From the NCBI GenBank assembly GCA_963575745.1, contig CAUYUJ010019356.1:64001-128000 (forward strand): a DNA stretch of 64,000 nt. Reading direction: 5' to 3'. This DNA comes from Prorocentrum cordatum (taxonomy: Eukaryota; Sar; Dinophyceae; Prorocentrales; Prorocentraceae). Below the pieces are notes generated by a model. It searched no databases. It had not been told where the DNA came from and saw nothing but the letters and a program-made list of their open reading frames with translations. The translations under genes were made by a program, and so were the position numbers. Shown in pieces: positions 1 to 10,512 of this stretch (positions are counted from its first letter, which is position 1; every line of letters starts with the position of its first letter).

Positions 1-1
1 G

Positions 2-606
2 TCACGGCCGCGAGGAGGGGGGAACTGCAAGCACATGGCGTTCGTCGCGGGCTTCCCAGGCACGTGGGACAAGGATGAGGTCGAGAAGCACTTGCGTACG
101 GAGCTCGCCAGGGCGATCTCCCTAGAGGCGCATGGGATCACGGAGATCTACGGGGTGGGGAGGTTCTGCGACCAGGCCAAAGTGGTCTTCGCGAACAATC
201 AAAAGATGTGGGGCTTCATGAAGCGCTGGAAGGGCCAGAAGATCCCATGCCCTGGAGCGCGCAACGACAAGCTGTGGCACAAGGTTGACCAGGAGCCCAC
301 GAGGTGGAGCTCTCGCGGCGGGTCAGCTGCGCGGTGGGGATCCTGCGCGAGTTCGGCATTCAGTCGGGATTGTGCACGGAGGAGTCGAAGCAGCGGACTT
401 TCGACGGCGACTGGGACCGCGGACAGGTGGTCTTCCGCAAGAACAGTACGGAGAGGCCAGTTCGCCTACTGCAGCGCCCCAGGACGTCAGACATGCTCGA
501 GGTCAGCACCGACGCCCTGGCAGCGGCTGTTCTGGACCAGGAGCTCAAGGACCTCAAGCTGCACGAGCGGCTGAGCGAGATCAACGACCCTCCGAGGCTC
601 CAGTGA
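2..606 (+). pseudogene. LINE N-terminal region (ORF1-like), frameshifted
   Basis: The frame is open from the window edge, so the true start is outside; the first Met in view is at 35. About 90 codons continue to roughly position 300, then the reading moves to another frame (304-606, ending at a TGA). The joined text is a charged, helix-prone region without a catalytic motif that I recognise. Its position directly before the endonuclease marks it as the N-terminal part of the retrotransposon polyprotein. Function in the element is probably nucleic-acid binding by analogy with LINE ORF1, which is inference. Confidence 0.55.
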
Positions 607-634
607 TTTCGAGTACGGGGCAGGCGCTGCGTTA

Positions 635-2056
635 AGGACATCAGGGACCTCACAGTTCTTGGGTGGAATGCGAGAGGTGTCCTTGCGAAGCGGCGCCGTG
701 CCGTGCTCGAGTCGCTGACCGACGAATTCGATGCTAGTCGGATCCTTTTTTCAAGAATGGTGCGTTGCTGGTGGGGCCCTGCAGACTTATGACGGCTATG
801 TTGTGCACGTGTCGCCTCCATCGGGGGCTTGACAGAGGTGTGCGATAGCGGTGGCCAACTCACTGGCGCCCTCCGTCATTGGCGAGCCGCAGTTCCACGG
901 TCGCACCATGGCCCTGGACTCGCAGTTGCCTATCTGGGGTCGAGTGCGAGCTATCACTAGCCACCTGTTTTCGCATATCGCTCGATGTGAGTACGCGGAG
1001 GCCGTCCAGCAGTTACGAGAATGCTTGATTACCATGCCGATCGATTGCCACGCCATTGTCAGCATCGATGCCCAGGACGGCCTAGGGATGCCTGACGGAG
1101 ACACTGTGGGCCCTTTCTCTACTTCCGAGATGACCTGGCAGGGCGAGATGCTTCACGACCTTATGACCGAGTTCGATCTGATAGCTGCTAATACTTATTC
1201 CCGTGGACAGTGGGGCCAGGCCACCTGTTTCTTTGACAATCGCAAGGAGCCTAGACAGATCGACTTCATGTTGATCCACCTCGACTGGTTGCTGCGGACG
1301 CACTGTCAGGCCCGCTTCACCGACGCCTCTTCGAGCGACCACTTGCCGCTCCTCCTGCGCTGCCGCGCTGGCCAAGGTGTTCCCACGATCGATGGCCACG
1401 CCGAGCTGACACCGATGGAGACCATTGAGCGACCACCGCGGAAGCCCGTGGGCTGGCAGGTCGAGGACCCTGAGCTGTTCAACTCCACCATCTGCACGTT
1501 CCTGGTGATCAGCTACACCCCGCCAGAGACCGCGATGTACACTGAGGGGGACATGACGAACGCGATGGGGATCTTTACTGACGGCTCTGCTCGGCGTGGA
1601 CGAGATCGACAGCGACGTCATCGGTGCCATGCGGCTGGCTGGGGGTTCGCACTCTATCACGTAGCCGAGCCGAATGACCAGGATATCAGCCTTCTGGAGG
1701 CCTGTGGTCAGGTCACCACTGACGTGCAGGGCCCTCGATATGTGGGCGCGACATGTTTATCGGCGAACACGGGTGAGCTGACGGCCATCATTGAGGCGCT
1801 GCCCTGGCTACTCGGACAGCGTTTACTCGTTCAGCCACTAGTGCGGGACGGCACCCGCATCATCGTCAGCACCGATTCCACGTACGTGCGCAACCTGCTG
1901 CAGGGTGTCTCCCAGCCGAAGGAGAATTTTGAGCTTGCGACCCTGGCCACCCACCTGTGGCAGCGCTGCCAGACCGCTTATGACATGATCATCAGATGGG
2001 TGAAGAGCCACAACGGGAACACGGGCAACGAGCAGGCAGACTATATACCTCGCTAA
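635..2056 (+). pseudogene. LINE endonuclease (EEP) and RNase H domains
   Basis: The endonuclease opens near 640 with a WNARG-type strand and is broken around 750-850. The main open part (851-2056, 401 codons) holds the C-terminal half of the exonuclease-endonuclease-phosphatase fold: a SIDAQDGLG segment, RQIDFMLI, then SSDHLPLL with the catalytic Asp-His pair. RNase H follows, with D in FTDGSA (codon 244), E in TGELTAIIEAL, D in STDSTYV, and a tail NEQADY. The frame then leaves register: a 4-bp TA-type insertion near 2043 turns what reads in the next frame as YLAKKG into an early stop at 2056. Confidence 0.75.
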
Positions 2057-3208
2057 GAAGGGCAGTGACCAGCGTTACAGCGACAGCCACTGGAGACGGC
2101 CATATCCGACACCTGACTGGGACTCGGCTGGCTTCCAGGACACCTGTGCTGCCCACCACGCAGCCTGCCGTGCGGAGCGGAAGCGACGCCAGGCCGACAT
2201 CCTCAGGGAGGACGCGGGTGCCGCATTGGGTCTTCACCTGACAGCGCCTACGGCGACTGCTTCCAGCACGCGTCAGGGTATCGCCTCGCTGGGCCTCCTG
2301 TCAGCCGCCATCTGCGCGGCCGCCGCGAAGGCTGGCCACGCCCCGCGCCGAGGCCGGTGGCGGCCGCCGCCAGGCGACGCCCAGTTGCTCCAGCTGCAGG
2401 CCCTGGAGCGCGCGCGAGCCGCGGAGGAGGACCCGAGAGTGAGACACCTCATGGGGCCTGCGGTCTGCAAGCTGAAGCGGGCTATGAGAGACCGATGTTC
2501 TACTGAGCACCTGGCCCGTCTGTGCGAGCGAGGTCGGGCCGAGAAGGCCTACAAGACGGGGCGCCCAGTACACTGCCTTGACAAGATGGATGGCGGCCAG
2601 GCCACCGCCAGTGCCGAGAGACTGCAGGAGGCTCACGCCTTCTACACTCAACTATTCCAGGACGCGACCAGTGACCGACAGCTGCCAGATTGGATCCACC
2701 AGCAGTGGTCAGCCGAGGAGCAACAACAGTCCGCGCCTTTGAGCCCCCCGCTTCTCCGCATGTGCATCGGCCGCCTCAAGAGCTGCAAGTCCTGCGACGA
2801 GACCGACATGATCGTGGACGAAATGCTCCAGGGGCTGGAGACGGACGTCTTAGAGCACCTGCTGCAGGCCTTCAGACTGCGGCTTAGAAATCACACCTCG
2901 GAATATTTCGACGCGGCCTGGAGTGGTCACGTGGTTCAGCTCATCCGAAAAGTGCCAGACGCCCGAAAAATCAGTCAGTTTTGCCCGATAGCCCTGATTT
3001 CGGTGTTGCAGAAGATACTGAGCATGATGGTGATGGAAACGCAGCGAGGAGTGATCGAATCGTGTCGCAGTGAGAGCCAGTTCGCTTTTCGTAAAGGTTA
3101 TCAGGTCCACGAAGTCATATATAGCTTGCGCCACTTAGTAGAGAAGTTCTGCGAGTATAAGGACCCCCCACTCGTCGTCGTGGGCGGAGACATTAGAAAG
3201 TTGTTTAT
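2049..3208 (+). pseudogene. LINE linker and reverse transcriptase N-terminal half
   Basis: This continues the RNase H frame after the 4-bp shift, starting with LAKKGSDQ, and runs open to a stop at 3269. The first ~250 codons are a charged linker rich in Arg and Ala. RT fingers and palm motifs follow: a block around FCPIALISVLQKILS (near 2980-3030), then FAFRKGYQ, and VVVGGDIRK (3175-3200), where the Asp corresponds to the first catalytic Asp of motif A. A one-base shift close to 3200 moves the rest of the RT into another frame. Confidence 0.75.
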
Positions 3209-4360
3209 GATTTTATTCAGCACGCCGCTCTGGCCCGCCGCCTCGACAGTCACGGGGTCGCACGCGTAGCTATCTCGTTTTGGATCCGTGAAACTCGCCG
3301 CTCTCAGGCCAGAGTTCGCCTCCCTGGGAATGCCCTCACGGACCAGATTCGGCGTGGGAAGTCCCTCATCCAGGGAGACCCTGCGGCGCCCGAGCTCAGC
3401 AATGTTTTTCTCGACCGGTGTCTTTTCGCTTTCCACGACCTCTGCCGCAAAAATGGCTGGGGTCTTTGTTTGACCACCCCTGGAGAGGAGGATGAGGTTT
3501 TAGGTGTCTTGAGTTTCGCCGATAATTTTTGGATCTTAGCGAGATCGGTCTCGATGGCCGCGATGATGACTGAAGCTTGGCTTCGAATCCTTGAGCGTAG
3601 TGGTCTAGAGGTCCCTGTGCAGGAAATGGAGTGGTGCCACGCGTATCCGTCACATATCGGCACGCTTCGCGTACGTGGCACGTGCATCCCCTGCAGAGCC
3701 AGAGCCGAAGGCTTGAAAGTGCTCGGGGCTTTTGTTGCCTTCGATCGCAGCTGCACACACGAGGTCTGCAACAGAATTCAGCGCGCGTGGCGCACTTGGG
3801 CCGTTCACCGTGCAATGCTGACCAATCGAAAGATAAGCTTTCAGAAAAGATTGAAGGCCCTGGACCGTTGCGTTCGCCCAGCCCTGACCTATTGCATAGG
3901 GAGTCTACGTATTACTGTCTCTGCCATGAGTAGGATCTCTAAATGTCACAATACCATGCTTAGACGTATGATCCGTCCGCCACGCGGAGAATCCGCAGCC
4001 GAATATGTGAAGACCGCCATGCATTGCGTTGCTGATGTCAGAGCTAGATACAATGCAGAATCGTGGCCCCACACCTGCAGAAGGATGCAGCACAATTGGG
4101 GCGGTTTCTTACAGTCTTTGGGCAGAGCCTGTCCTGAGAGGATCGCGTACCGCGTCCTTCGGTATCACGATAGGGCATGGATGATTGAAATGACTAGATG
4201 GCAGGGCTCCCAGTTGCATCACCGTACAGTCGGGATCTGGCGTTGGGAGCGTGACTTCTATAAGTTTTATGGGGGCCGCTTGCTTCTGAAGCCCGTCTCA
4301 GGGCTGTCTTGGAGAGAGGGACAGAAGACGTGGCTTGAATGGCGGAAATCTTTAAGATAA
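3209..4360 (+). pseudogene. LINE reverse transcriptase C-terminal half and thumb
   Basis: From 3209 the text reads DFIQHAALARRLDSHGV and continues without a stop to 4360. Motif B is recognisable as RRGKSLIQGDPAAPELSN. The usual YADD/FADD box reads FADN at 3515-3526, so the second catalytic Asp is replaced by Asn and the enzyme would be inactive. The thumb region and a Trp/Arg-rich tail (WRWERDFYKFYG) complete the protein. Together with the preceding frame this gives an essentially full RT. Confidence 0.75.
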
Positions 4361-4382
4361 TTCTCGACGCTGCTACCCTTTA

Positions 4383-4585
4383 AGTTTCTGTGAGCGGCGT
4401 CGGGCCCAGGAGGCACCCCTGTATGACGCCTACGCAACGCAACGCAACGTCGTCGTCGGCGTCGTTGTCGTCGTCGTCGTTGTCGTCGTCGAAAACATTG
4501 GAGACGTCGTCGGTGTCGTCGCAGTCGCTGTCGGCCGCGCCGTCGTCGTCGATATCGCTGTCGTCGTCGGCATCGGTGTCGTGGC
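4383..4585. repeat. Short CGT/GTC trinucleotide array
   Basis: An impure GTC array of about 150 bp follows an AACGC run directly after the LINE. It is the shortest member of the CGT-array family. Frames across it give Ser- or Asp-rich peptides that are not genes. Confidence 0.9.
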
Positions 4586-4904
4586 CAAGTGCCACGCAGT
4601 ACCTACCGTCACGGTCTTGTCTGAAGATGTCTTGCGACCAAGTTGCGGGTGGGAGGGTGGGATGTTTGCACGAGCAGTGGAGAGGACAGCTTCAAGACAG
4701 TCGAAGTGGGTTGCACCGCGTAGATTTCGCCGCGCACTGTACATACGTTTTCTTTTTTCTAAAGAGACAATAGATTCTGCCCCCTCCCCGGCGTTATCCG
4801 CCCCCCTCTCGGGTATGTAAATCATATATGATTATGACCACATGTCCATCTGAAGTTTGAATTTACACTATCCCAAAGGGGCCGGGATCGGCCACCCTGA
4901 GGTT

Positions 4905-4946
<42 letters not shown>

Positions 4947-5468
4947 GTATATGTATATGTACATGTAGAAGTATATATATATATATGTACATATATATAT
5001 ATATATATAACACGATCCGCGAGACATTTTTTGCTCTAGCATCGCACTTTTTCATTAATCCCTCGCAGAAAAAACTGGGCGAACTGCACACGCGCGCGTC
5101 GTCCCGCGCATGCCGAAATCCTTCAAAAACCTTCGGTGCCGGAAGGATTTCGCAATCGAGTTTCCAAACCACATCCAAAAACGCAGGGATTCGCAACACT
5201 GATTTTGCTCAGAAAAATTACAACATGCTACCAAACGGGCTTCGCACGCATGTCGAAATCTATTGAACGCCCTTGCGCGTGTGCCGTCGCGAGAATCCTT
5301 TGCAAGAAATGGGACGAAGTGCAGACGCGCGCGTCGTCGCGCGCGTATGCCGAAATCCTTCAAAACCCATCGGTTTCGGAAGGATTTCAAAATCGTGTGT
5401 CCAAGAAACCTTACAAAAACACAAAGTTTCGCAACACGGATTGTCAACAAAAGCGTGCGCGCGTGCTC
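4586..5468. repeat. Linker module: G4 motif, T-rich block, (TA)n, hairpin subrepeats
   Basis: The module holds, in order: a conserved CCAAGTTGC anchor running into a four-run G-quadruplex motif (4647-4661); a TTTCTAAAGAG block; a CCCCGGCGTTATCC block; a palindromic ATATGATTATG area; a (TA)n run at about 4906-5010; and two copies of a subrepeat, a CGCGCG palindrome followed by a GAAATCCTTC/GAAGGATTTC stem (about 5092-5160 and 5328-5395). The same order recurs at 15616-16480, 24691-25564, 45716-46370 and 46946-47686. Confidence 0.8.
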
Positions 5469-6246
5469 TTGCGTCGTCGTCGTCGTTGTCGTCGTCGCTG
5501 TCCTCCCTCATCCCGCGTCGTCGTCGTCGTCGTCGCTTACGTCGTCCTCTGTATTTCCACGTGTTTGTCGTCGTCGTCCTCTTTGGCGTCGTGGTCGTTT
5601 CAGTCGTCCTTGTCTCCGTGGTCGTCCTTCCTTCTCCTCCCTCGTCGTCGTCGTCGTCCGTCGTCGGCGTCTCGTTGTCGTCCCTCCTATGTCGTCGCCG
5701 TCGTCGTCGTCGTCGTCGTTGTCGTCGTTGTCATCTTCCGTCCTCCCGCGTCGTTGTCGTCGTCGGCGTCGCCGTCCTCCCTCTTTTGTCGTTCGCGTCG
5801 TCGCCGTCCTCCCTACTCCCTCGTCGTTGTCGTCGTTGTCGCCGTCGTCGTGCTCCCTCCTCGCTCGTCGTCGTCGTCGTCTTCGTTGGCGACGTCGTCG
5901 TCGTCGGCGGCGTCGGCGTCGGTGTCGGCGTCGGCGTCGTCGTGGTCGTCGTCGACGTCGTCGTCGTCGTCGTCGCCGCCGTCGTCGTCGTCGTCGTCGT
6001 CGCCGCCGTCGTCGTCGTCGTCGTCGTCGACGTCGTCGTCGGCGTCGTCGACGTCGTCGGCGTCGGCGTCGTCGTCGTCGGCGTCGTCATCGTCGGCGTC
6101 GGCGTTGTCGTCGTCGTCGGCGTCGGCGTCGTCGTCGTCGTCTGCGACGTCGTCGTCGTCGTTGTCGTCGTCGTCGAAGTCGTCGGAGACGTCGTCGGTG
6201 TCGTCGTAGTTGTCGTCGGCATTGTCGTCGTCGTCGTCGGCGCCGG
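5469..6246. repeat. CGT trinucleotide array (~780 bp)
   Basis: Long impure (CGT)n with short C/T-rich interruptions (TCCTCCCTC types) that recur in the same order in the other arrays. This indicates that arrays spread by copying the whole unit, not by independent slippage. Open frames through it encode Ser, Arg, Val or Asp homopolymers and are rejected as genes. Confidence 0.95.
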
Positions 6247-6699
6247 TGTCACTGCCAAGTGCCATTTGGAACCTACCGTCACGGTCGTAAGAGGTTGTGC
6301 AAACCAAGTTGCGGGTGGGTGGGTGGGATGTTTGCAAGAGCATAGGATGTGTCACATCATGTGCGAAAATCAATTGCACCAATTAGATTGCGCCGCATCT
6401 ATTGCAAACGTACAGGGCGCCACTACCAAATGAGTTTTGCGCTAGGCATGTTTCACACGCATTACACGACACGAGTTGCATTACACATATTGCACCACGT
6501 ATATTGCACAACATAGGTTGTACCACCTCGGATTGCATTATATATTCCGTAGCACTTATCATACGTTCATAACAGTGAGGGGGTGGTGGCGATGTCGGCA
6601 GTCTGCGAAACTATGGAGAAGCCCGCCGCAGGCGCCAATATTTCACACATTCTACAACGAGCCCGCCGCAGGCGTTGTTTTTTTCGTTCGACCACTGCG
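6247..6699. repeat. Array tail with G4 motif, TTGCACCAC repeat and CCCGCCGCAGGCGCC boxes
   Basis: After a conserved CTGCCAAGTGCCAT segment comes the G4 motif GGGTGGGTGGGTGGG (6313-6327), then about 130 bp of a degenerate ~15-bp repeat of the form TTGCACCACGTAT, and two CCCGCCGCAGGCG boxes (6622-6636 and 6662-6676). The last mark the outer end of the left arm of the fold-back element that follows. Confidence 0.75.
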
Positions 6700-7192
6700 G
6701 GTGAGTCGCAGATGTGTCGCAAATGGGTCGCGGCTGGGTCGTGGGTGGGTCGCTGTTGGGTCGCGGATGGGTCGGGGATGGATCGCCCGTGGGTCGCGGG
6801 TGGGTCGCTGTTGGGTCCCGGGTGGGTCGCGCGTGGGTCGCGGATGGGTCGCGGGGGGTGGGTCGCAGGTGGGTCGCAGGTCGCGGGTCGCGGGTGGGTC
6901 GCGGGTGGGTCGCTGTTGGGTCGCGGGTGGCTCGCGGGTAGCTCGCGGGTGGGTCGCGGGGTGGGTCGCGGGTGGGTCGCAGGTGGGTCGCGGTGGGTCG
7001 CGGGTGGGTCGCGGGTGGGTGGGTCGCTGGGTGGGTGGCGGGGTGGGTCGCGGGGTGGGTCGCGTGTGGGTCGCGTGTGGGTCGCTGGGTGGGTCGCGGG
7101 GTGGATCGCGGGCGGGGTCGCGGGTGGGTCGCGGGGTGGGTCGCGGGGTGGGTCGTTGGGTGGGTCGCGGGGTGGGTCGCGGGCGGGACGAC
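6700..7192. repeat. (GGGTCGCG) satellite, left arm of fold-back, copy 1
   Basis: About 45 tandem copies of an ~11-bp unit, GGGTCGCGGGT and variants. The unit length is not a multiple of three, so the W-V-G-R-S open frames it yields in all frames are artefacts. The reverse complement of the same satellite lies downstream of the transporter at 9850-10063. Confidence 0.95.
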
Positions 7193-7246
7193 GACAGCAA
7201 ACAACGATAACGCAACAGACGTAATCCCCAACACGGATCCCCATTT

Positions 7247-7352
7247 GAGCCACGCACCCAGGGACAATGAATGACCGTTCGGCCCCCGCACTCTGATCAG
7301 AGTGCGGGGGCTGAACTAAACGGTCATTAACTGTCCCTGGTTGCGTGGCTGA
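7247..7352. repeat. Central hairpin of fold-back element, copy 1
   Basis: An inverted repeat centred on TGATCA (about 7294-7299). The inner 28 bp (7283-7310) form a perfect palindrome. Outer arms pair ATGACCGTT with AACGGTCAT and AGCCACGCA with TGCGTGGCT, with small bulges on the right. Weaker symmetry continues outward on both sides to the satellites. The hairpin is kept at the same place in all four transporter copies. Confidence 0.85.
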
Positions 7353-7384
7353 AGTGGAATTCCGCAATGCGGATTCTTGTTGTT

Positions 7385-7402
7385 TGTTGTTTGTTGTTGT
7401 CG
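7385..7402 (+). repeat. 5' target-site duplication of the NRT2 retrogene, copy 1
   Basis: The 18 bp TGTTGTTTGTTGTTGTCG stand immediately before the spliced-leader relic and are repeated exactly at 9829-9846 after the A-rich tail. This is the signature of target-primed reverse transcription by a LINE-type enzyme. The T/G-rich content makes partial chance matches possible, but the match ends exactly at both boundaries. Confidence 0.75.
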
Positions 7403-7423
7403 CCGTAGCCCTTTTGGCTCAAG
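7403..7423 (+). other. Dinoflagellate spliced-leader relic, copy 1
   Basis: The 21 bases match the conserved DinoSL sequence with a single difference (A to C at the ninth base). The spliced leader is normally added to mRNA in trans and is not encoded next to genes, so its presence in the genome shows the downstream copy came from a mature mRNA. A 76-bp leader separates it from the ATG at 7500. Confidence 0.9.
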
Positions 7424-7499
7424 CATTTTTTGTTTCGGCTCCAGCAGTTCCGGCACGGTCACTCTGGCCCGGCAGCACACGCGCGAGAGCCATGCAGAC

Positions 7500-9186
7500 A
7501 TGTCGGAGCAGGAGTTCGCGGTGAGGGTGAACGACCAGTTGAAGTCGACGGAGCTGAGGCTGTGCGGCGCGCTCGGCAGGGACAAGAGGCATGGTGTTCA
7601 CATGCGGGCTTTCTGGGCGTCGACAGTATCTTTCTTCGTGGCGTTCGTGGGTTGGTTCGCCCTGAGCCCGATCGCTATCGAGGTGGTCCACAGCATCGAC
7701 GCTTGCGAAAACCAGCTCTTCCCACCGGTTGCGAACCCAGAGAGGAAAGCATTCTTGAAGTTCAAGGCGACCGAGTCGGGGAAGAAGTATTGCCAGTATG
7801 GGAAGATCGGAGAGGATAACAATCCGACTGGGTGCCAGGATGTGCCGCAGGACGTTTGGGACGAGAGTTGTGGCGGGGTGGCGGCCACCGCGTGCACGCA
7901 GAGCGAGACGCTCACGGACGACGTCGATCTGTGCCCCAAGGCATGCATGAAATATAATTTCGAAGTCCTCCCTAAGTGCGTTTGCAGCCCGGGCACGCAC
8001 TGCGGTTCGACGATCCTGTATTCAAGCATCACGTCGGTCGGCATCACGATCATTGTGCGCGTGGCGCTCGGCACCCTCCTCGAGAGGTTCGGCCCGTTCA
8101 ATGTGCAGTCTGGCCTCATGCTCTTCGGAGCCATCTGGGTCTTCGCCGCGTCGGGCATCTCGGCAGAGTGGAACTTCATCTTCATCCGCATGATGTTGCG
8201 CGGGGGCCACGTTCGTCACAAATCAGTTCTGGTGCTCCCTCATGTTCGCCCCGAACGTGGTGGGCACCGCCAACGCGACTGCAGCGGGGTGGGGCAACCT
8301 CGGCGGCGGCGTCACACAGATTTTCATCGTGTGGTGCTTGTTCAAGCCCTTCCAGGCGATGGGCGCGAGCTCTGACACGGCTTGGCGCCTGTCCATGGCC
8401 GTCCCCGGTTGCATCTTCGTCGCGGTTGCCGTCAGCATGAAGCTGTTTTGCTGGGACATGCCAACGGGGCCCCGCTTCAAGACCAGCGACACGGGCAAGA
8501 CATCAAACGCGTCGGTGTGGGATTACGTGGAGTGCCTGAAGGACCCCAGGATCGTCATTATGATCTTCCAGTACGGCGCCTGCTTTGGCACGGAGCTGGT
8601 CATGAACGCGCAGCTGGCCACCCATTTCCGCGTCTACTTCCAGCTGGAGGCTGGCGCTGCCTCTGCCCTGGCAGGCTCCTTCGGCCTGATGAACTTGTTC
8701 GCGCGCTCATTGGGCGGCATCTTCAGCGATTTTCTTTTCGCCAGATTCGGTTTCTCTGGCCGTATTTGGGCTCAGTTCCTCTGCCTTTTCCTCGAGGGCA
8801 TCTTCCTGCTCGGCTTCGGATCTGAGGAGAGCTCGCAGCCGTGGTACGTCGCCCTGGCCGTCTTGCTGGGTTTCTCTCTCTTCGTGCAGATGACCGAGGG
8901 CACCAGTTACGGCATCGTGCCGTTCATGAACCCGAAGCAGCTCGCGTGCACAGCCGCGCTGGTGGGGGCGGGCGGGAACTTGGGCGCCGTGATCGCCCTG
9001 TGGTGTTTCTACAACACCCTTGGGCCCATCGACACCCTGCTCCCGTTCAAGATCCACGGTGCCTACGTGATCTTTTGGGCGATGACCTCTCCGGCGTTCT
9101 ACTGGACCGACAAGGGCGGCATGTTCTGCGGCGGCATTGACCCCGCCTTCCAGAAACCCGCGCCCAAGGAACCAACAGTGGCTTAG
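7500..9186 (+). pseudogene. NRT2-family nitrate transporter, copy 1 (5-bp deletion)
   Basis: This is a major-facilitator protein of the nitrate/nitrite porter family, which moves nitrate across the plasma membrane with protons. Family marks are the nitrate signature AAGWGNLGGGVTQ, a second signature GAGGNLGA near the C-terminus, an Arg in the second membrane helix (VRVALG) and one in FARSLGG that match the substrate-binding arginines of NRT2/NarK proteins. The frame starts at ATG 7500, in frame with the leader and identical to the other copies. About 230 codons in, five bases (ATCGG in the other copies, near 8193) are missing, so the protein shifts and ends at 8375; the second half is open from about 8242 to the TAG at 9184. 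The gene has no introns. Unlike copies 2-4 it carries a few private substitutions. Confidence 0.9.
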
Positions 9187-9828
9187 ATCCAACTCGAGGG
9201 CCAGCCAGAGCGGCGAGAGAGAATCACAGCGCAGCCGCTTCTGCTAGATTTCTCCGTTGGGGGACAGTTGGGCGCCTGATGGAGTCTCGTACTTTTGCTG
9301 TCTCCGGGCGGCCTCGGGGGCCAAGGAGGAGGCCATTCCGGTGGCCGAGGAGGAAATCAACATTGGAGCGTCTGGAGGGCGACCAGATGCCCCGAAGCGA
9401 TGCTGGTCTGGAGCTCAGCACCGTGACTTTGTGGCGTTCCTACATCATGAGAGCCTCCGTAGAGGGCGGCCAGATGCCCCGAAGTGATGCTGGAGCGAAG
9501 CCCAGCACCGTGACTTTGTGACGTCCGACGTCGTCCTTCCCTCTTCCATGCCTCCCAAGAGTGCCCTACCCTCCCTCCCCCGTCTGGTTTCCGATAATTT
9601 GCCGGCGTGGAGTGCGTGTCTGAAGGCCGTCTCATGCAATGGCAGAACAATTTGCGTGTACGTTTTGCGACCGCACTTGCGCGGTGGGAGGCAAGTTAAG
9701 CAAAGATTGCTTGCTGATTAGTTCAGAACGAGGGTGCGAGCTTGAAGGCCGTCTCTCAGCCCGCGTGCCATCCTGGCCCGCTAAGAGGAGAAGGAGGACC
9801 ATCGGAGGGGAGAGAAAGAACAAACAAA
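9187..9828 (+). other. 3' flank and A-rich tail of NRT2 retrogene, copy 1
   Basis: This noncoding flank is shared by copies 1, 3 and 4. It holds two direct copies of an 87-bp segment (starting near 9375 and 9462) with the core CAGATGCCCCGAAG. It ends in an A-rich stretch (AGAAAGAACAAACAAA) that immediately precedes the second copy of the 18-bp target repeat. I read it as the 3' UTR and decayed poly(A) tail of the inserted mRNA. Confidence 0.65.
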
Positions 9829-9846
9829 TGTTGTTTGTTGTTGTCG
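9829..9846 (+). repeat. 3' target-site duplication of the NRT2 retrogene, copy 1
   Basis: Exact repeat of 7385-7402. The sequence after it, TCGTCCC followed by the CGCGACCC satellite, is the expected continuation of the interrupted right arm of the fold-back. Confidence 0.75.
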
Positions 9847-9849
9847 TCG

Positions 9850-10063
9850 TCCCATCCGCGACCCGCCCCGCGACCCGCCCGCGACGCGCCCGCGATCAAC
9901 CCCGCGACCCACACGCGACCCACCCCGCGACCCACGGGCGACCCACCCGCGATCCACCCGCGAACCACCCGCCGACCCACCCGCGACCCACGGGCGACCC
10001 ACCCGCGACCCATCCGCGACCCACCCCGCGACCCACCCGCGACCCACCCGCGACCCACCCGCG
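9850..10063. repeat. (CGCGACCC) satellite, right arm of fold-back, copy 1
   Basis: Tandem ~11-bp units that are the reverse complement of the 6700-7192 satellite. It passes directly into a CGT array. Confidence 0.95.
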
Positions 10064-10512
10064 TCTCGTCGTCGTCCTTCCTATTTCGTCGCCGTCGTCG
10101 TCGTCGTCGTCGTTGTCGTCGTTGTCGTCTTCCCTCCTCCCTCGTCGTTGTCGTCGTCGGCGTCGCCGTCCTTCCGCCTTCTTCGTCGTTCGCGTCGTCG
10201 CCGTCCTCTCTCCTTCCGCGTCGTTGTCGTCACTGTCGTCGTTGTCACAGTCGTCGTCCTACCTCCTCCCTTGTCGCCGTCTTCGTTGGCGACGTCGTCG
10301 TCGTCTTCGTCGTCGTCGTCGGCGACGGCGTCGTCGTCGTCTTCGTTGTCGTCGACGTCGGCGTCGTCGTCGTCGCCGCCGTCGTCGTCGTCGTCGTCGT
10401 CGTCGTCTGCGGCGTCGTTGACGTCGTCGTCGTCGTCGGTGTCATCGTTGTCGTCGTCGTCGGCGTCGTCATCGTCGTTGTCGTTGTCATCGTCGTCGTC
10501 GGCGTCTGCGTC
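10064..10512. repeat. CGT trinucleotide array
   Basis: Same family and interruption pattern as the other CGT arrays. It joins directly to the tail of the next transporter unit without an AT-rich linker, so a linker has been lost here. Confidence 0.95.

Larger units (their letters stand above)
1..4360 (+). mobile_element. Decayed non-LTR retrotransposon, order EN - RNase H - RT
   Basis: One element can be followed through four overlapping reading-frame segments, with the left end cut by the window edge. The domains in order are an N-terminal region, the AP-endonuclease-like domain, RNase H, reverse transcriptase and a C-terminal thumb region. At least three frameshifts (near 300, 2040 and 3200) and a diverged RT active site show it is dead. 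RNase H lies between endonuclease and RT, whereas in classical I-clade LINEs it follows RT. The element ends just before a CGT array at about 4383. No target-site duplication can be scored because the 5' end is outside the window. Confidence 0.85.

Noticed and set aside
5136-6433. Long frames encoding poly-Ser, poly-Arg, poly-Val or poly-Asp on both strands (also at 9742-10633, 12084-13412, 14585-15868, 16146-17374, 21464-22535, 25178-26511, 45945-47081, 47250-48316)
   Set aside because: They are CGT trinucleotide arrays read in each frame. Every frame is open on both strands, with no conserved unique domain.
6700-7192. CRISPR-like array
   Set aside because: Units are contiguous ~11-bp satellite copies without unique spacers, in a eukaryotic genome.
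6476-7367. Frames rich in W-V-G-R-S or T-H-P-R-D in the satellite, repeated in the four units
   Set aside because: Produced by the ~11-bp satellite. The shared start MSAVCETMEKPAAG comes from the repeated CCCGCCGCAGGCG boxes and not from a selected gene.
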